In this document: positions 20,428 to 29,712 of the stretch, in pieces
Position numbering within the stretch: position 1 is the stretch's first letter
Layout: each line of letters begins with the position of its first letter
NCBI GenBank assembly: GCA_034190875.2
Contig: CM067354.1
Span: 44,835,258 to 44,899,257 of the forward strand
Direction of reading: 5' to 3'
Origin: Urechis unicinctus
Taxonomy: Eukaryota; Annelida; Polychaeta; Xenopneusta; Urechidae
DNA length: 64,000 nt
Notes under the pieces: generated by a model
What the model was told of the DNA's origin: nothing
Seen by the model: only the letters and a program-made list of their open reading frames with translations
The model's database searches: none
Position numbers and translations under genes: made by a program

Positions 20428-23316
20428 ATGCCCTTCCAAAAACGCTGTGCTAGTGAAAAACTACATGAAAAGTGGGGAATTTCTTCCGTTGTAGGTCTAT
20501 CTGATTATGTAGCAGTACCTGTAACAAACAAACTGCTTACATTAGTACAGAAAACCCTGTGCAAAAATTATACCAAAAGTGCACCCAAATTTTGTCAAGC
20601 TTGTGTGACAAAAGTGGTAGAGCTTCACCCAGATTTGGATACCTCCAAGAGGAAAACACTCTCTCTATCAAGAGGGCTACATCCTGTGAAGGTTTTAAGA
20701 CTTGATATAGATGCAAAACAGTCCAGCTCTAAATGTGATGATGTGAATGAACCAACCCCTTCACTGCCTGGAGAAGAGAATGAACCAACCCCTTCACTGC
20801 CTCTAGAGAATGAACCAACCTCTTCACTGCCTGTAGAGAATGAACCAACCCCTTCACTGCCTGTAGAAGAGAATGAACCAACCCCTTCACTGCCTCTAGA
20901 GAATGAACCAACCCCTTCACTGCCTGTAGAGAATGAACCAACCCCTTCACTGCCTCTAGAGAATGAACCATCCCCTTCACTGCCTGTAGTAGGAGTGGAA
21001 GACAAATTTGATTTAGAAGGCCTCACCTCAACTGGAAAATGTGACCTTGCCTACCACCTGGGCAAGCTCGAGGGATATGCAGTGCGTAAGCATGCTTTAG
21101 CTTCAACCAGTAAAGATCTTGACCATCTACTATCAGTTGACATCAATGACGGAGCAGCAACAAATGGATCAAAGGTTCTAAGTGCATTTATATCTGGACT
21201 AAGTGGTGAATCCAAGGCACACACTCCATATCAACTCTCCAAAGCTGTGGAAAGCATTCAAAATCTGACAGCCCACAATTTGACACTGCCTTTGCACTTC
21301 AGAGAGTCTGTGTTATTGTATGCATTGACAGGAAGTAAATTGGCCCTTCATATTCTTGGAGCCGGTGGTGCACACGCATCATATAAAGCGGTCAAATCAT
21401 GGTTGTCTGGACTTGGGACTGAGTTGCGTGAGGTACCAGAGGGCGATATTTTACTAGCATTTGACAATAATCAGGTTCTTCAGCGTAGATGGAGGGTAAA
21501 GTTGAAGAATGAAGTAAAATGCAGTATAGTAACAATGGTTGCAATATTCAACATCAGTCAGGACAAACTACAGTATGAGGCCAAGTTCAAACCGTCTGAA
21601 TGGAGCCTCACTCAGTTGAATGACACTCAAATCCAATCACTAAAAATCATTGACAAAGATGAAAAAATAAAAAGTGACCATTATTCGCATCTGCACCAAT
21701 TCCTCCAAAACATTATTCAAGAAGTGAAAGAGGAACATGGAGAAGAAAGGACAGACTTTATCGACAAAAAGGTCGAGGCCGAAAACATATCAAAACTATA
21801 CAAACGCTGTTATAATTGCAACTTCGCTCAGGTGCCGAAACAGAAGAGAAGCTGTCCCGTTTGTAAGGTGGATGTCACTAAGAGCAAAATGAAGTCCATG
21901 GGCCTTACTGTAACTGGTGATGCCATCACTTATAATGAAGAAGTTGGTAAAGCCCTAGAGTTCAGGATGACCGTTGCTGAGGGAGCCAGCATGAGAAGCT
22001 CATATAGCTTACAGTATGAAACAAGGATGGGAGACAGCAGACAACAACAGCTAAGTAGTAGTGAACAGACTCATGCTCCTGTAAAACCAGCAAGTGTGCT
22101 GGTCAGAGAGCCAGTATATGTCAATCCATGCAGTTACGAAGCAGTGTGCATTGTCCTAAGGAATCTTGGTATGAAAGCAGGTATAAAACAGTATGGAGGT
22201 CAGCGTGAATGGGCCATTGTGGTCTGTGATGGCATTCCGTATTCACTTGGTAAGCGAGCTATTACATCAGCACACATTTGTCCATCATGCAAGGAATCAA
22301 TATATGGATTAGAGTCTTGTGAACAGCACAAAAATGATAAACATCAAGGAGAAAACATAGTGTTTTCCAAGGAATTTGATTGGGTTGTACTACAACCAGG
22401 CAATGGGCACATTGAAATGAATATGGTAAAAGGACTATTTGAATTAGGCTGGGATGTTGTATTGAAAAGTCTTGCCATCTGCATGAATTTCCGTTCAGAG
22501 AGTGCCTTACAAAACTGTAAAAAAGTGTCGGACCACCACAAAGGATGGACAATGTGTAGGATTGCTAGACAAGCATTAGCCAAAGAACTGGTTGTTCCTT
22601 TTGTTAGGGAAGAACTGACAAAAGAAAGCCCTGACATGTCTGTCTCGGGATTCATGAAGTTTGTCATGAAAGCTAAAGACCCAAACTATTCATTCATGGC
22701 TGACTTTACATTTGAATTGTTGGACAGCCTTTTTATGTTCAGAGAAGGTATACGCAGTGGAAATGTGGGGTACATTAAAGCTGGACGTGGGAAATTTGCG
22801 AAACTTTGGAGTGGAAGGACCCATCCTATATATCGCGAACTTGAGGTGGCCGATTCTTTGCTTCAAGAAAGAATGCCCCAGGAAATTAAGCACCTTATAC
22901 TTGCGTCAGGATCGCTCACCCTCAGTGGTGAGCCTCACACTGGGGAAGGAGCAGATTTCCGTTTAGAGGAAATTAACCGCCAGGTTCAGCACTGGCTGCC
23001 AAATATTCCTTCAGCGAATGACTGGAAAATTGCAAGTTGCAATTACAACAAGCTTGCAAACCTACGCACAAGTCTCTTTGAACAGATGGGCATTAAAGAT
23101 CCCAAAGACAACACCAGTAAAGTTCAGCAAGATGTTACAGAAGAAGTGACTGCATTCAGAATGAAGCTTAGGTCAGTTAACTATCTCCTCACACCATATG
23201 ACCCAAAACCACATGTATCTCTGGAAGGGGAATTAGTAGATGTGGACCTCCAGAATTTTTGTCAGTCAGCAAGAGAGAAAAGATCTAGATATGTTGAAGC
23301 CATTGCACACAGCTGA
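20428..23316 (+). CDS. Candidate transposase, ORF1 (962 residues, unassigned family)
   Basis: Starts at ATG 20428. Features: a basic N-terminus with C56-x2-C59; a repeat region (about 107-186) of the unit ENEPTPSLP; a predicted strand ILLAFDNNQ (D346); a zinc ribbon C461-x2-C464-x11-C476-x2-C479; a strand WAIVVCDG (D601); a second Cys/His cluster from C618-x2-C621 to H635/H639; then PGNGHIEMN (658-665), DHHKGW (702-707), FREGIR (771-776), and EGADFRLEEINRQ (840-852). The order strand-Asp, insertion, strand-Asp, zinc cluster, conserved His/Glu motif is compatible with an RNase H-fold transposase with a zinc insertion, but I cannot assign catalytic residues. It loosely resembles uncharacterised invertebrate proteins of DUF6589-like style; this is memory-based and uncertain. 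It reads into 23240-23635 after a frameshift. Confidence 0.7.
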   Translation: MPFQKRCASEKLHEKWGISSVVGLSDYVAVPVTNKLLTLVQKTLCKNYTKSAPKFCQACVTKVVELHPDLDTSKRKTLSLSRGLHPVKVLRLDIDAKQSSSKCDDVNEPTPSLPGEENEPTPSLPLENEPTSSLPVENEPTPSLPVEENEPTPSLPLENEPTPSLPVENEPTPSLPLENEPSPSLPVVGVEDKFDLEGLTSTGKCDLAYHLGKLEGYAVRKHALASTSKDLDHLLSVDINDGAATNGSKVLSAFISGLSGESKAHTPYQLSKAVESIQNLTAHNLTLPLHFRESVLLYALTGSKLALHILGAGGAHASYKAVKSWLSGLGTELREVPEGDILLAFDNNQVLQRRWRVKLKNEVKCSIVTMVAIFNISQDKLQYEAKFKPSEWSLTQLNDTQIQSLKIIDKDEKIKSDHYSHLHQFLQNIIQEVKEEHGEERTDFIDKKVEAENISKLYKRCYNCNFAQVPKQKRSCPVCKVDVTKSKMKSMGLTVTGDAITYNEEVGKALEFRMTVAEGASMRSSYSLQYETRMGDSRQQQLSSSEQTHAPVKPASVLVREPVYVNPCSYEAVCIVLRNLGMKAGIKQYGGQREWAIVVCDGIPYSLGKRAITSAHICPSCKESIYGLESCEQHKNDKHQGENIVFSKEFDWVVLQPGNGHIEMNMVKGLFELGWDVVLKSLAICMNFRSESALQNCKKVSDHHKGWTMCRIARQALAKELVVPFVREELTKESPDMSVSGFMKFVMKAKDPNYSFMADFTFELLDSLFMFREGIRSGNVGYIKAGRGKFAKLWSGRTHPIYRELEVADSLLQERMPQEIKHLILASGSLTLSGEPHTGEGADFRLEEINRQVQHWLPNIPSANDWKIASCNYNKLANLRTSLFEQMGIKDPKDNTSKVQQDVTEEVTAFRMKLRSVNYLLTPYDPKPHVSLEGELVDVDLQNFCQSAREKRSRYVEAIAHS
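20744..20996 (+). repeat. In-frame coding minisatellite (NEPTPSLP repeats)
   Basis: Eight copies of a 24-30 bp unit encode NEPTPSLP separated by PVE, PLE, PVEE or similar. Unit length varies only in multiples of three, so the reading frame is kept. Confidence 0.95.
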
Positions 23317-23635
23317 GCTATTCAAACCCCGGCCACCACACTTCAAGGAGCATCCTGTGTTCATAACAGAGCAGGAGCGTCAAAAGTTCACCTCTTTGGA
23401 AAACCAAACAATTCCAGAAATTAAACATATGATTGAAGAGGGTATACAACTGATGAATGACAATGAGGCAAGGGAGGCTTTAGCTTTGTACTGGAATGAT
23501 ATTAAACAATCAAGAAAGTCAGTTCTGTTGGATTTCTACAGAGAACTTATTGAATTTATAAATCAAGATACCATTAATATCAGTGATGATCAAGGATTAT
23601 TCTCACCTAATGCTGTGCAGGACTCACAAAAGTAG
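23240..23635 (+). CDS. ORF1 C-terminal continuation after a frameshift
   Basis: This frame overlaps the end of the 962-residue frame by 77 bp and continues 131 codons of well-behaved sequence (AELFKPRPPHFKEHPVFITE, then a helical, charged stretch). The main frame ends soon after entering the overlap, at AIAHS-stop. The natural reading is one protein of roughly 1060-1070 residues interrupted by a single one-base shift between about 23240 and 23313. It could be a mutation in this copy, a sequencing error or a programmed shift. The end overlaps ORF2 tail to tail by 46 bp. Confidence 0.65.
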   Translation: MWTSRIFVSQQERKDLDMLKPLHTAELFKPRPPHFKEHPVFITEQERQKFTSLENQTIPEIKHMIEEGIQLMNDNEAREALALYWNDIKQSRKSVLLDFYRELIEFINQDTINISDDQGLFSPNAVQDSQK

Positions 23636-24303
23636 TCCTTTGTGTCGACATCCTGCTCGCTCCAACCAATGCATTTTCTGTGCACCCATGTGTGGCAAAC
23701 TTCGGTGTTCTCACACCCCACCCATCTCCCAAACCTCTGTATGTCTCTCTTCTTATTGTAAAGCTGCCGACACACTCTACATGTGACCTCATCTTCTTCT
23801 TCAGTAGTTCCGACTACTATATCAATGACAGATGGCTCTTTGTCAAAGCCCAAGCTCCTCACCGCCTCTGCTGCCACTTCCCGACTACAGCCTGCAGCTT
23901 CTTCAGGCCTCGACTGTGTGGACGCGGATGGCTGACTCACAACAAAATTACAGTCCCCACCACCTTCCTTACTTGGTGTGGGGAACTCCACAGGGGCCAG
24001 ACAACCAACTTTACCTCTGTCATCGAGGCGATGCCCAGACTCAGTCTCCCTCGGCTTGATGCCTTCTCTGTTATATCGCTCCCATAGATCATCGTTTGAT
24101 GCATATGTCCAGATCTTGCCCTGATCATCGGAGTACTGCAGGAAAACCTCCCCACCACATCTTGTTACTAATTCATGTGCTTTAACACAGAGTGTCTTTT
24201 TCCTCTCATTACGCGTCTTCCTTCTTTCTGTCACATCCTTTATGTACTCCATTGGGATTTTCCCTACATGATGTTTCCATTTTGGGTTTCTGTGAATTAC
24301 CAA
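23590..24303 (-). CDS. MADS-box plus PHD-like finger protein, ORF2 of the TIR element
   Basis: A 237-codon open frame on the minus strand. Residues 15-69 align without gaps over 55 positions to the MADS domain of animal SRF: KIPMEYI, then ERRKT...ERK, KAHELVT, GGEVFLQ, GKIWTYAS. Residues 175-229 have a C4HC3 layout (C175, C178, C197, C203, H208, C211, C226, C229), as in PHD fingers. The linker is acidic and low complexity. The frame opens with TTG; the first ATG is inside the MADS domain, and a possible splice acceptor (GGTAATTCACAG) sits at 24289, so an upstream exon probably supplies the start. MADS domains bind DNA as dimers; PHD fingers often read histone tails. A role in element targeting or regulation is inference. 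Confidence 0.75.
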   Translation of the reverse strand: MVIHRNPKWKHHVGKIPMEYIKDVTERRKTRNERKKTLCVKAHELVTRCGGEVFLQYSDDQGKIWTYASNDDLWERYNREGIKPRETESGHRLDDRGKVGCLAPVEFPTPSKEGGGDCNFVVSQPSASTQSRPEEAAGCSREVAAEAVRSLGFDKEPSVIDIVVGTTEEEDEVTCRVCRQLYNKKRDIQRFGRWVGCENTEVCHTWVHRKCIGWSEQDVDTKDYFCESCTALGENNP

Positions 24304-24846
24304 GATATATGTTATTGTACCTATGTACTTGACCTAACTCACAACTTATTTAACTTCTACTCAATCACTACATAAGCATTTCATTCAAGTTATGTAACCA
24401 TTATGTGTAGATATATAGAAAGTTATTTCAGAAGTGGATACATAAAATCTTCAAGTATACTCACACATTTTTCCGCTTTAAAATGTGTCTGCTCCATAAC
24501 TAAGTATTTGATTGAAGACTTGGAAGTGAACTGAATTTAGTTCATGAAATAAAAGCATGCAGGTTGATAATCATTGTCTACAAAACCAGGGAAAACGCAA
24601 ACAGAACAAGGCACTCAAACTGCCAAACATGTTCATCTCAGCATGCAGATGAATTTGCAATACTGTAATTGTAACTTGAACGTTTTTGATCCAAAATACA
24701 TGCATGGATCACATCACTTACTGAGCAGGATTTTTGGGTGGCATTTTGCAGTTACAAGGAAAATATTCTGCATGAATAAATAAAAATAACAACAAAGATA
24801 TACAGTAACCAAGACAAACTTCCAAAATGCACAGCATTCATTTATT
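24304..24846. other. Region between ORF2 and the right end
   Basis: AT-rich DNA expected to contain the promoter and any 5' exon of ORF2 (minus strand). I cannot identify either with confidence. Confidence 0.3.
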
Positions 24847-24895
24847 TCATTCGTACTTAAATCAAGGGACGCAGCGTACGTCGATTGACGTCTGA
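24847..24895. repeat. Right subterminal repeat
   Basis: CGTACTTAAATCAAGGGACG and CGTACGTCGATTGACG repeat the TIR motif style and mirror the left subterminal block at 20245-20290. Confidence 0.5.
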
Positions 24896-25261
24896 CAGTG
24901 TTGACTCAACATGCTCAATTTTTAAAGTTGGTTTTCAAGCAAAGCGGACATACAATTTCAACAAAAACATTGTCAAACAATTAATTTCAATGTCAGTTAT
25001 TACCAGACACTTGAATTAACAGATAGGATGCAGGATGAGTGACGAATAAACGGGTTTAAACAGGGCAATGAGCTCGAACGTAGCAGCACACTTGACAGAA
25101 ATCAGCTGTTGGGGAAACTTTACGATGCAAGGGGGTCTATTTCCGGGAGCTAAATTTAGTTAATGATGTCATGAACCTATTAAAATGAACCCGAGATAAT
25201 ACAAATGTTTGCGAGTCATCGAAAATTAGATTATTCTCGGGCACCCCGTGCACATTGCAAC

Positions 25262-25349
25262 CGTCCGCCGATCGAAGTACGGCGTACGTTGATCAAGGTA
25301 CGTCCTTCGATTAAGGGACGTACGTCAATCTGCGGTGATCCCCGACCTG
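25262..25349 (-). repeat. Right terminal inverted repeat
   Basis: Reverse complement of the left TIR; ends ...GGGGATCCCC-like core shifted to CCCCGACCTG at 25341-25349, followed by ATTAT. Confidence 0.9.
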
Positions 25350-25395
25350 ATTATGTTCCAATTAAAGTGAAAAACCATTAATGAAATGTTCCAAG

Positions 25396-25760
25396 CAGGG
25401 CTCTCGCTAGCCAAAAATTATCAAGGATCCAGGACCCTCAGGTTCAAATCCCCAAGGGTCCCCAACACATTTCAGGGGTCCACAAGAAACTCGAGGGTCT
25501 AAATAGATGTTTATTGATAACTGAACACAACACCACAAACGCCTATGTACAAATATTGCATGCGTATTAATTCGTTTATCAGCTATAAAGCTTATAGCTG
25601 CTTTCTGACAGTCAAAGTCCTGAACAGCTGGACCCTCAATCTTGATGCGCATCAGTATCTCCAGCACTCTCTCTGACAACGATGCACGTTTGGGAGATTT
25701 TGTGACATTTGTATGGAGAAGTTCATGAAGCAGCTCAGAATAAATCTCACCACAGACTCA
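25396..25760 (-). pseudogene. hAT transposase C-terminal fragment with CAGGG terminus
   Basis: The minus strand reads GEIYSELLHELLHTNV, then LSERVLEILMRIKIEGP and VQDFDCQKA. The RxxxEGP...DFD phrase is like the C-terminal end of ZNF862/hAT-type transposases (dimerisation region). Just beyond, the sequence CAGGGCTCTCGC at 25396 has the CAGGG start typical of hAT terminal repeats, in the expected place for the 3' end. The usual Trp-rich tail is degraded and no other end was found. It begins 47 bp outside the TIR element and is a separate relic. Confidence 0.45.
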
Positions 25761-27761
25761 ACGCTACGCGAAACGCGCGATCGCCCTTTGATGTTCTTTA
25801 ACAGAGTTTCGATAGCACAGCGCCCAGCGCTGCCATGGTAACAAGCCAACTGGGTGAAGTTCAGTTGGTAAAACACGCTGTGAAAATGATTCTATATGCA
25901 TATCTCTTTCCAACAGAACATCTTTCGCCAGATAGTGTCATTACTCTGAAACCAAACCTTCTCATCACTATCATCTAGACCAATGATTGAATTCGCTTAC
26001 ATTTGCCGATTAAAGAAAGCGTAATACCCGTACGCTGTAGCGCATTTCTTGGCGAGAAAAGCTGTCGCCACTGCGTTGACCTGGCGGGCGCAGAGTGAGC
26101 TTATCAGCGTGCTCTTTATTCAAACAAGTCAGGAGACGCAACTTATTTTAGTCGGTAATTAAAATTTGCACCCGCCAGTCGGGCGACGACTTTCGAGTTT
26201 TCATTTCACCTGCAGACGGGCCAATTAACGATCTCGCGAATTTGGTAGCTTTGCGTAATGGATGCACAGTATTACAAATCTCGCGCGTCCACCTGACCCG
26301 CAGGCCGTATTGACGCGGGTCCACTGCAAGAATCGCGGGTCAGGGACCCGGAACCTCGGGTTCCCGAGAGCCCTGGTCGACGTACTGGACATCATTCTTT
26401 GGTTCCCACAGCTTTTGGTTGACTGGGTCTTTTCTACCACAAGCTCTTACCCACCGGGCCCTCCGCTCAGGCTGCTTCTCAAAACTCGGAAATTTGTAGA
26501 AGGAAAATGCGGCATTACTGTCACTATCCTTCATTAAATTGTGATTTTTGCAAGTGCCTGCGCTGCGCCATTGTTCCGGATATCTTGCAAAATAACTTTA
26601 AACATGGCAGACGTATGTTAAAAAAGTATCGCTCTTGTCGTAATTCCTTGATAGACTCGCAAAACTTTTTGTTGGTGTGCACCTAGAACAAACTGGCGGA
26701 TTGCGTTGCTAACCGAAAGTCAATGGCGCCCTCTTAGAATGGCTGTATGTGTGTGTGTCAATGAATATGACCAAACAAAACTTTGAAGTTGTGTGCGCTT
26801 ACTGTGAACATAAGCGGACGGCCTTGTAGTAGTGGTAATGGTCCTGTCAAAGCTGCTTCATTACCTGTTTTAGTCATAATTTTTGACAGTTCTACTTTGG
26901 TTTTTATCACCAGTGAAAATGGTGATTCAGTTATTGTTTTTAAGCTAAAAAGTCATGTTTTAGTTACTTGAGGAAAAAGGGTTGTACCATTACATTCTCC
27001 ATACAATAGTTTGAACATTGTTTTCTTACTTACAAAACAAAAGGGAACTCATCGGCAAATAACCAATTTTCCTATCCACTTGGAATGGCCAGTCACAACA
27101 AATAATAAGTAAAATCATCCCCCCTGCCCCTACCACTCCCCATGAATCCTATTTATGTCCCCTGATTCAGCTGGCTACCTGACTATCTGCAACAAAGCAG
27201 TATGGGTTGACATATATGAAACAGTTATTTTATGCAATGAAAGTTAGATAGCGTACTACATATGAAGTGTCGGGAAACCCAAATCAGGTGGTATTTTTTC
27301 TGAAACAATTTCAATTCTTACATTCTCATATGCATAGGTCTATATACCAGTGCAATTTGAGTAGTAGTTGCATTGTCCCTATGAAGTCCATTTTTGGTAA
27401 TTATAACATTGGTAATTATAATCATATAAAAGGATTGTAGAAATAATTCAGAAATATTTTCCAGTTACAGATCATTATACACCTTTTAGATTGTTCAGTG
27501 TCTGCTGAGAAAACTATTTGAGCAGTGCCTTGCTGGAGGAGGATATGAATGGGAAGATAAGGCACTACAATAAGTTGGTAAATGGGGATCGTAAGAAGCA
27601 GATGTTGAGTCTCTTAATCACTTTGATCACTTGACTTGGGAGGTCTGCTGATGAATGCTTTGGTGCTCTATTCAGACAACCTTCAGAAGCTAAATATCAA
27701 GGGTTTTTTTTGTGAGGAATAAAGTTTAGCCAGAATCCCAAATGTGGGAGACTTCTTGAAC
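25761..27761. other. Non-coding region
   Basis: No gene is supported. A GC-richer patch at 26040-26540 contains short open frames on both strands without recognisable domains. Confidence 0.4.
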
Positions 27762-28239
27762 CAGGGCTTAACACTAACCGCCATCTGTTAGCCCGGGGCT
27801 AGTAAGACAGTCATTCAGGCTAGCAGATATCCCAGAATAGTTGGGACTAATAGCCCGATCGTGCTTGTGGGTGGTGACATGGGGAGAAACAGTGGAGGAC
27901 ATATTTTCTTAATGATCTTTGCTAAGGTCAAGGTCTACACCACTCACAGCCATTCTGCATGCCCTTTACGAAACGGGAACGGGACGCTTCTTTAAATGCC
28001 AATCAGAACACTTCTTGTTTGTGGTATCACGCAGGGATTCTAAAAAACAGTTTTTAGTAACAACAATAAGATTAGGGGTTTTAACAGCTAAGATGGCGAA
28101 AGAAACCACAAAAAGGACCATAGAGGCAGATTGTTAAGTTCACATACTTCAAATAAATATACTTTACTTGGGCTAGTTAGTTTCACAACCCACTAGCCCA
28201 ACTGGGCAAGTGGAATCTGTTGGGTAATGTTAAGCCTTG
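27762..28239. mobile_element. Possible hAT-type MITE (non-autonomous)
   Basis: Left end CAGGGCTTAACACTAACC and right end, read inward, CAAGGCTTAACATTACCC are imperfect inverted repeats. Inner phrases CTAGCCC also recur inverted. CAGGG-type ends fit hAT. I found no clear 8-bp target duplication, so the boundary call is tentative. Confidence 0.4.
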
Positions 28240-28542
28240 TTAACCACTGTATAAAGTAGTAACAACTATTGATGGCTATGAGACACAAGAGGATTATAAA
28301 TAGTTGTATAAGTGAAATGTTGTAGTCCATGATTCTCCTTTCTAGAATCCTATCGCCCGGGACTAGCAGATTTCAACATAAGGCGAGCGATGTTTAAAAT
28401 CGCGGGTGGCAGATATTTCTAGAGAAGTAATTGAGTTGGTGATGTATGTTTGTCTGTATAAATATCATAATATATTTTTGTGATCCCACCATAATCCTGG
28501 CCATTACCATACATTGATTCCAAGCTCTTATTTCACCTTAAT

Positions 28543-28576
28543 CCCCCCCCCCCCACACACACACACACACACACCA
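28543..28576. repeat. C homopolymer and AC dinucleotide array
   Basis: A run of C followed by about ten AC units. Confidence 0.95.
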
Positions 28577-29710
28577 CCACCCCCTCTAGATTAGGTAGTA
28601 ATTTGTGTAAATGTTGACCAATTCATCATAGACTAGGAGCAGCCCTATGTTAGGTGGGAGACAACAGACAAATGGACAACTTATCTGAGATATAAATTAG
28701 ATAATTTTAACTACCTAAGACCTCAAGAATAAACTTACTGGCTTGGAAAAAAACCTCAACTGTTGATATCTGAGGCTATTTTCACACAACTTAAGTGGGA
28801 AGTATTTCAGACGTGACATGAAAGTTATGACCGCTCTTGATTTATGATAATGGTCACCAGTGAACAGTATACACTCGGCCAACATGATTGCAAGAGTGCT
28901 GTTGGTGCGCCACAGGAATATTAGTCTGGACCTGGGGAATCAACAGTTATGTCCCCAATTCGGTGATACAAAATATCTATCAGCCTGGATTAATAATTAT
29001 TATGAACAGAACACTGTTATACTCACGCCAAACTCTAGCCACGGGGGCACTTTCACGCTCAAAGAATTTTGAGTGACCAGACTTACTGCGGGCTTGATGG
29101 CCATACTGACCGTGGGAGATATTACCAGACTTGAGCACGGGCGATATTGCTGAACTTGACTGGGGGCGAGATTAGATGACTTGACCAGGGGCAAAGTGTG
29201 ACATTGCACATATGTTCAGTCTCATATTCAATTTCAAGCATTCTACAAGCAAAGATAAGACTACCCATATATTAGGACATGAATTATCTCACTTTTCCAT
29301 TTATTTCCCAACCCCCATTACTGGCAGACGACTTATTTATCTGCAGTCCAGCTGTGTATGCTTAATTGCAACCTCCCACTTGCAATGCATGTATAAGCCT
29401 CTCGTATCAAAAGCATTAGCAGAAGACAATGGCGATTGTCTGTTCCAGAAATATGTTTTTATTGACTTGTCTAAATCGAAATGGTCTGCTTACAAACTTT
29501 GTTGTTAATTTGGGGGAAAAAAGCAAGCTTTCTTTTGTATATACTAAGTTGTGAGATATGCCTGAATGATTCTTGCAAATATGAAATCATTCTCATTTGC
29601 TGCCTGAGCATTATCAGTCAGTGCTGGTCAGTCATCTGCGCTGATATGAAACACCATTGTAAGTCATGTACCTCTGTTTCGTTCAGTAATATATATTTGA
29701 TATCTTTCAG
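28577..29710. other. Non-coding region upstream of the kelch gene
   Basis: No coding exon recognised. It should contain the promoter and 5' exon(s) of the kelch gene because its coding exon starts at a splice acceptor. A short GC-richer block around 29080-29200 repeats the phrase GGGCGA/GGGGCGAGATTA irregularly. Confidence 0.35.
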
Positions 29711-29712
29711 AA

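Larger units (their letters stand above)
19780..25349. mobile_element. TIR DNA transposon of unassigned superfamily, 5570 bp, encoding a candidate transposase and a MADS-PHD protein
   Basis: The ends are inverted copies of each other: CAGGTTGGGGATCACCGCAG on the left, CAGGTCGGGGATCACCGCAG read inward from the right, with similarity over about 88 bp. The element is flanked by ATTAT at 19775-19779 and again at 25350-25354, a perfect 5-bp target-site duplication. It contains two convergent coding regions: ORF1 (20428-23635, one frameshift) and ORF2 (24303-23590, minus). A 5-bp duplication is known for Transib and RAG-related elements, but the termini (CAGGT rather than CACWRTG) and proteins do not look like those. 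Near-identity of the TIRs suggests fairly recent activity. Confidence 0.85.

Noticed and set aside
20625-21026. Minus-strand frames with GSEGVGSFS repeats
   Set aside because: Reverse reading of the NEPTPSLP coding minisatellite.
19780-25349. Assignment of the TIR element to Transib/RAG-type transposons because of the 5-bp duplication
   Set aside because: Termini lack the CACWRTG heptamer and the large protein shows none of the RAG1/Transib motifs I know.
25425-25460. tRNA B-box-like GGTTCAAATCC
   Set aside because: No matching A box, anticodon arm or acceptor stem; it lies in a hAT relic.
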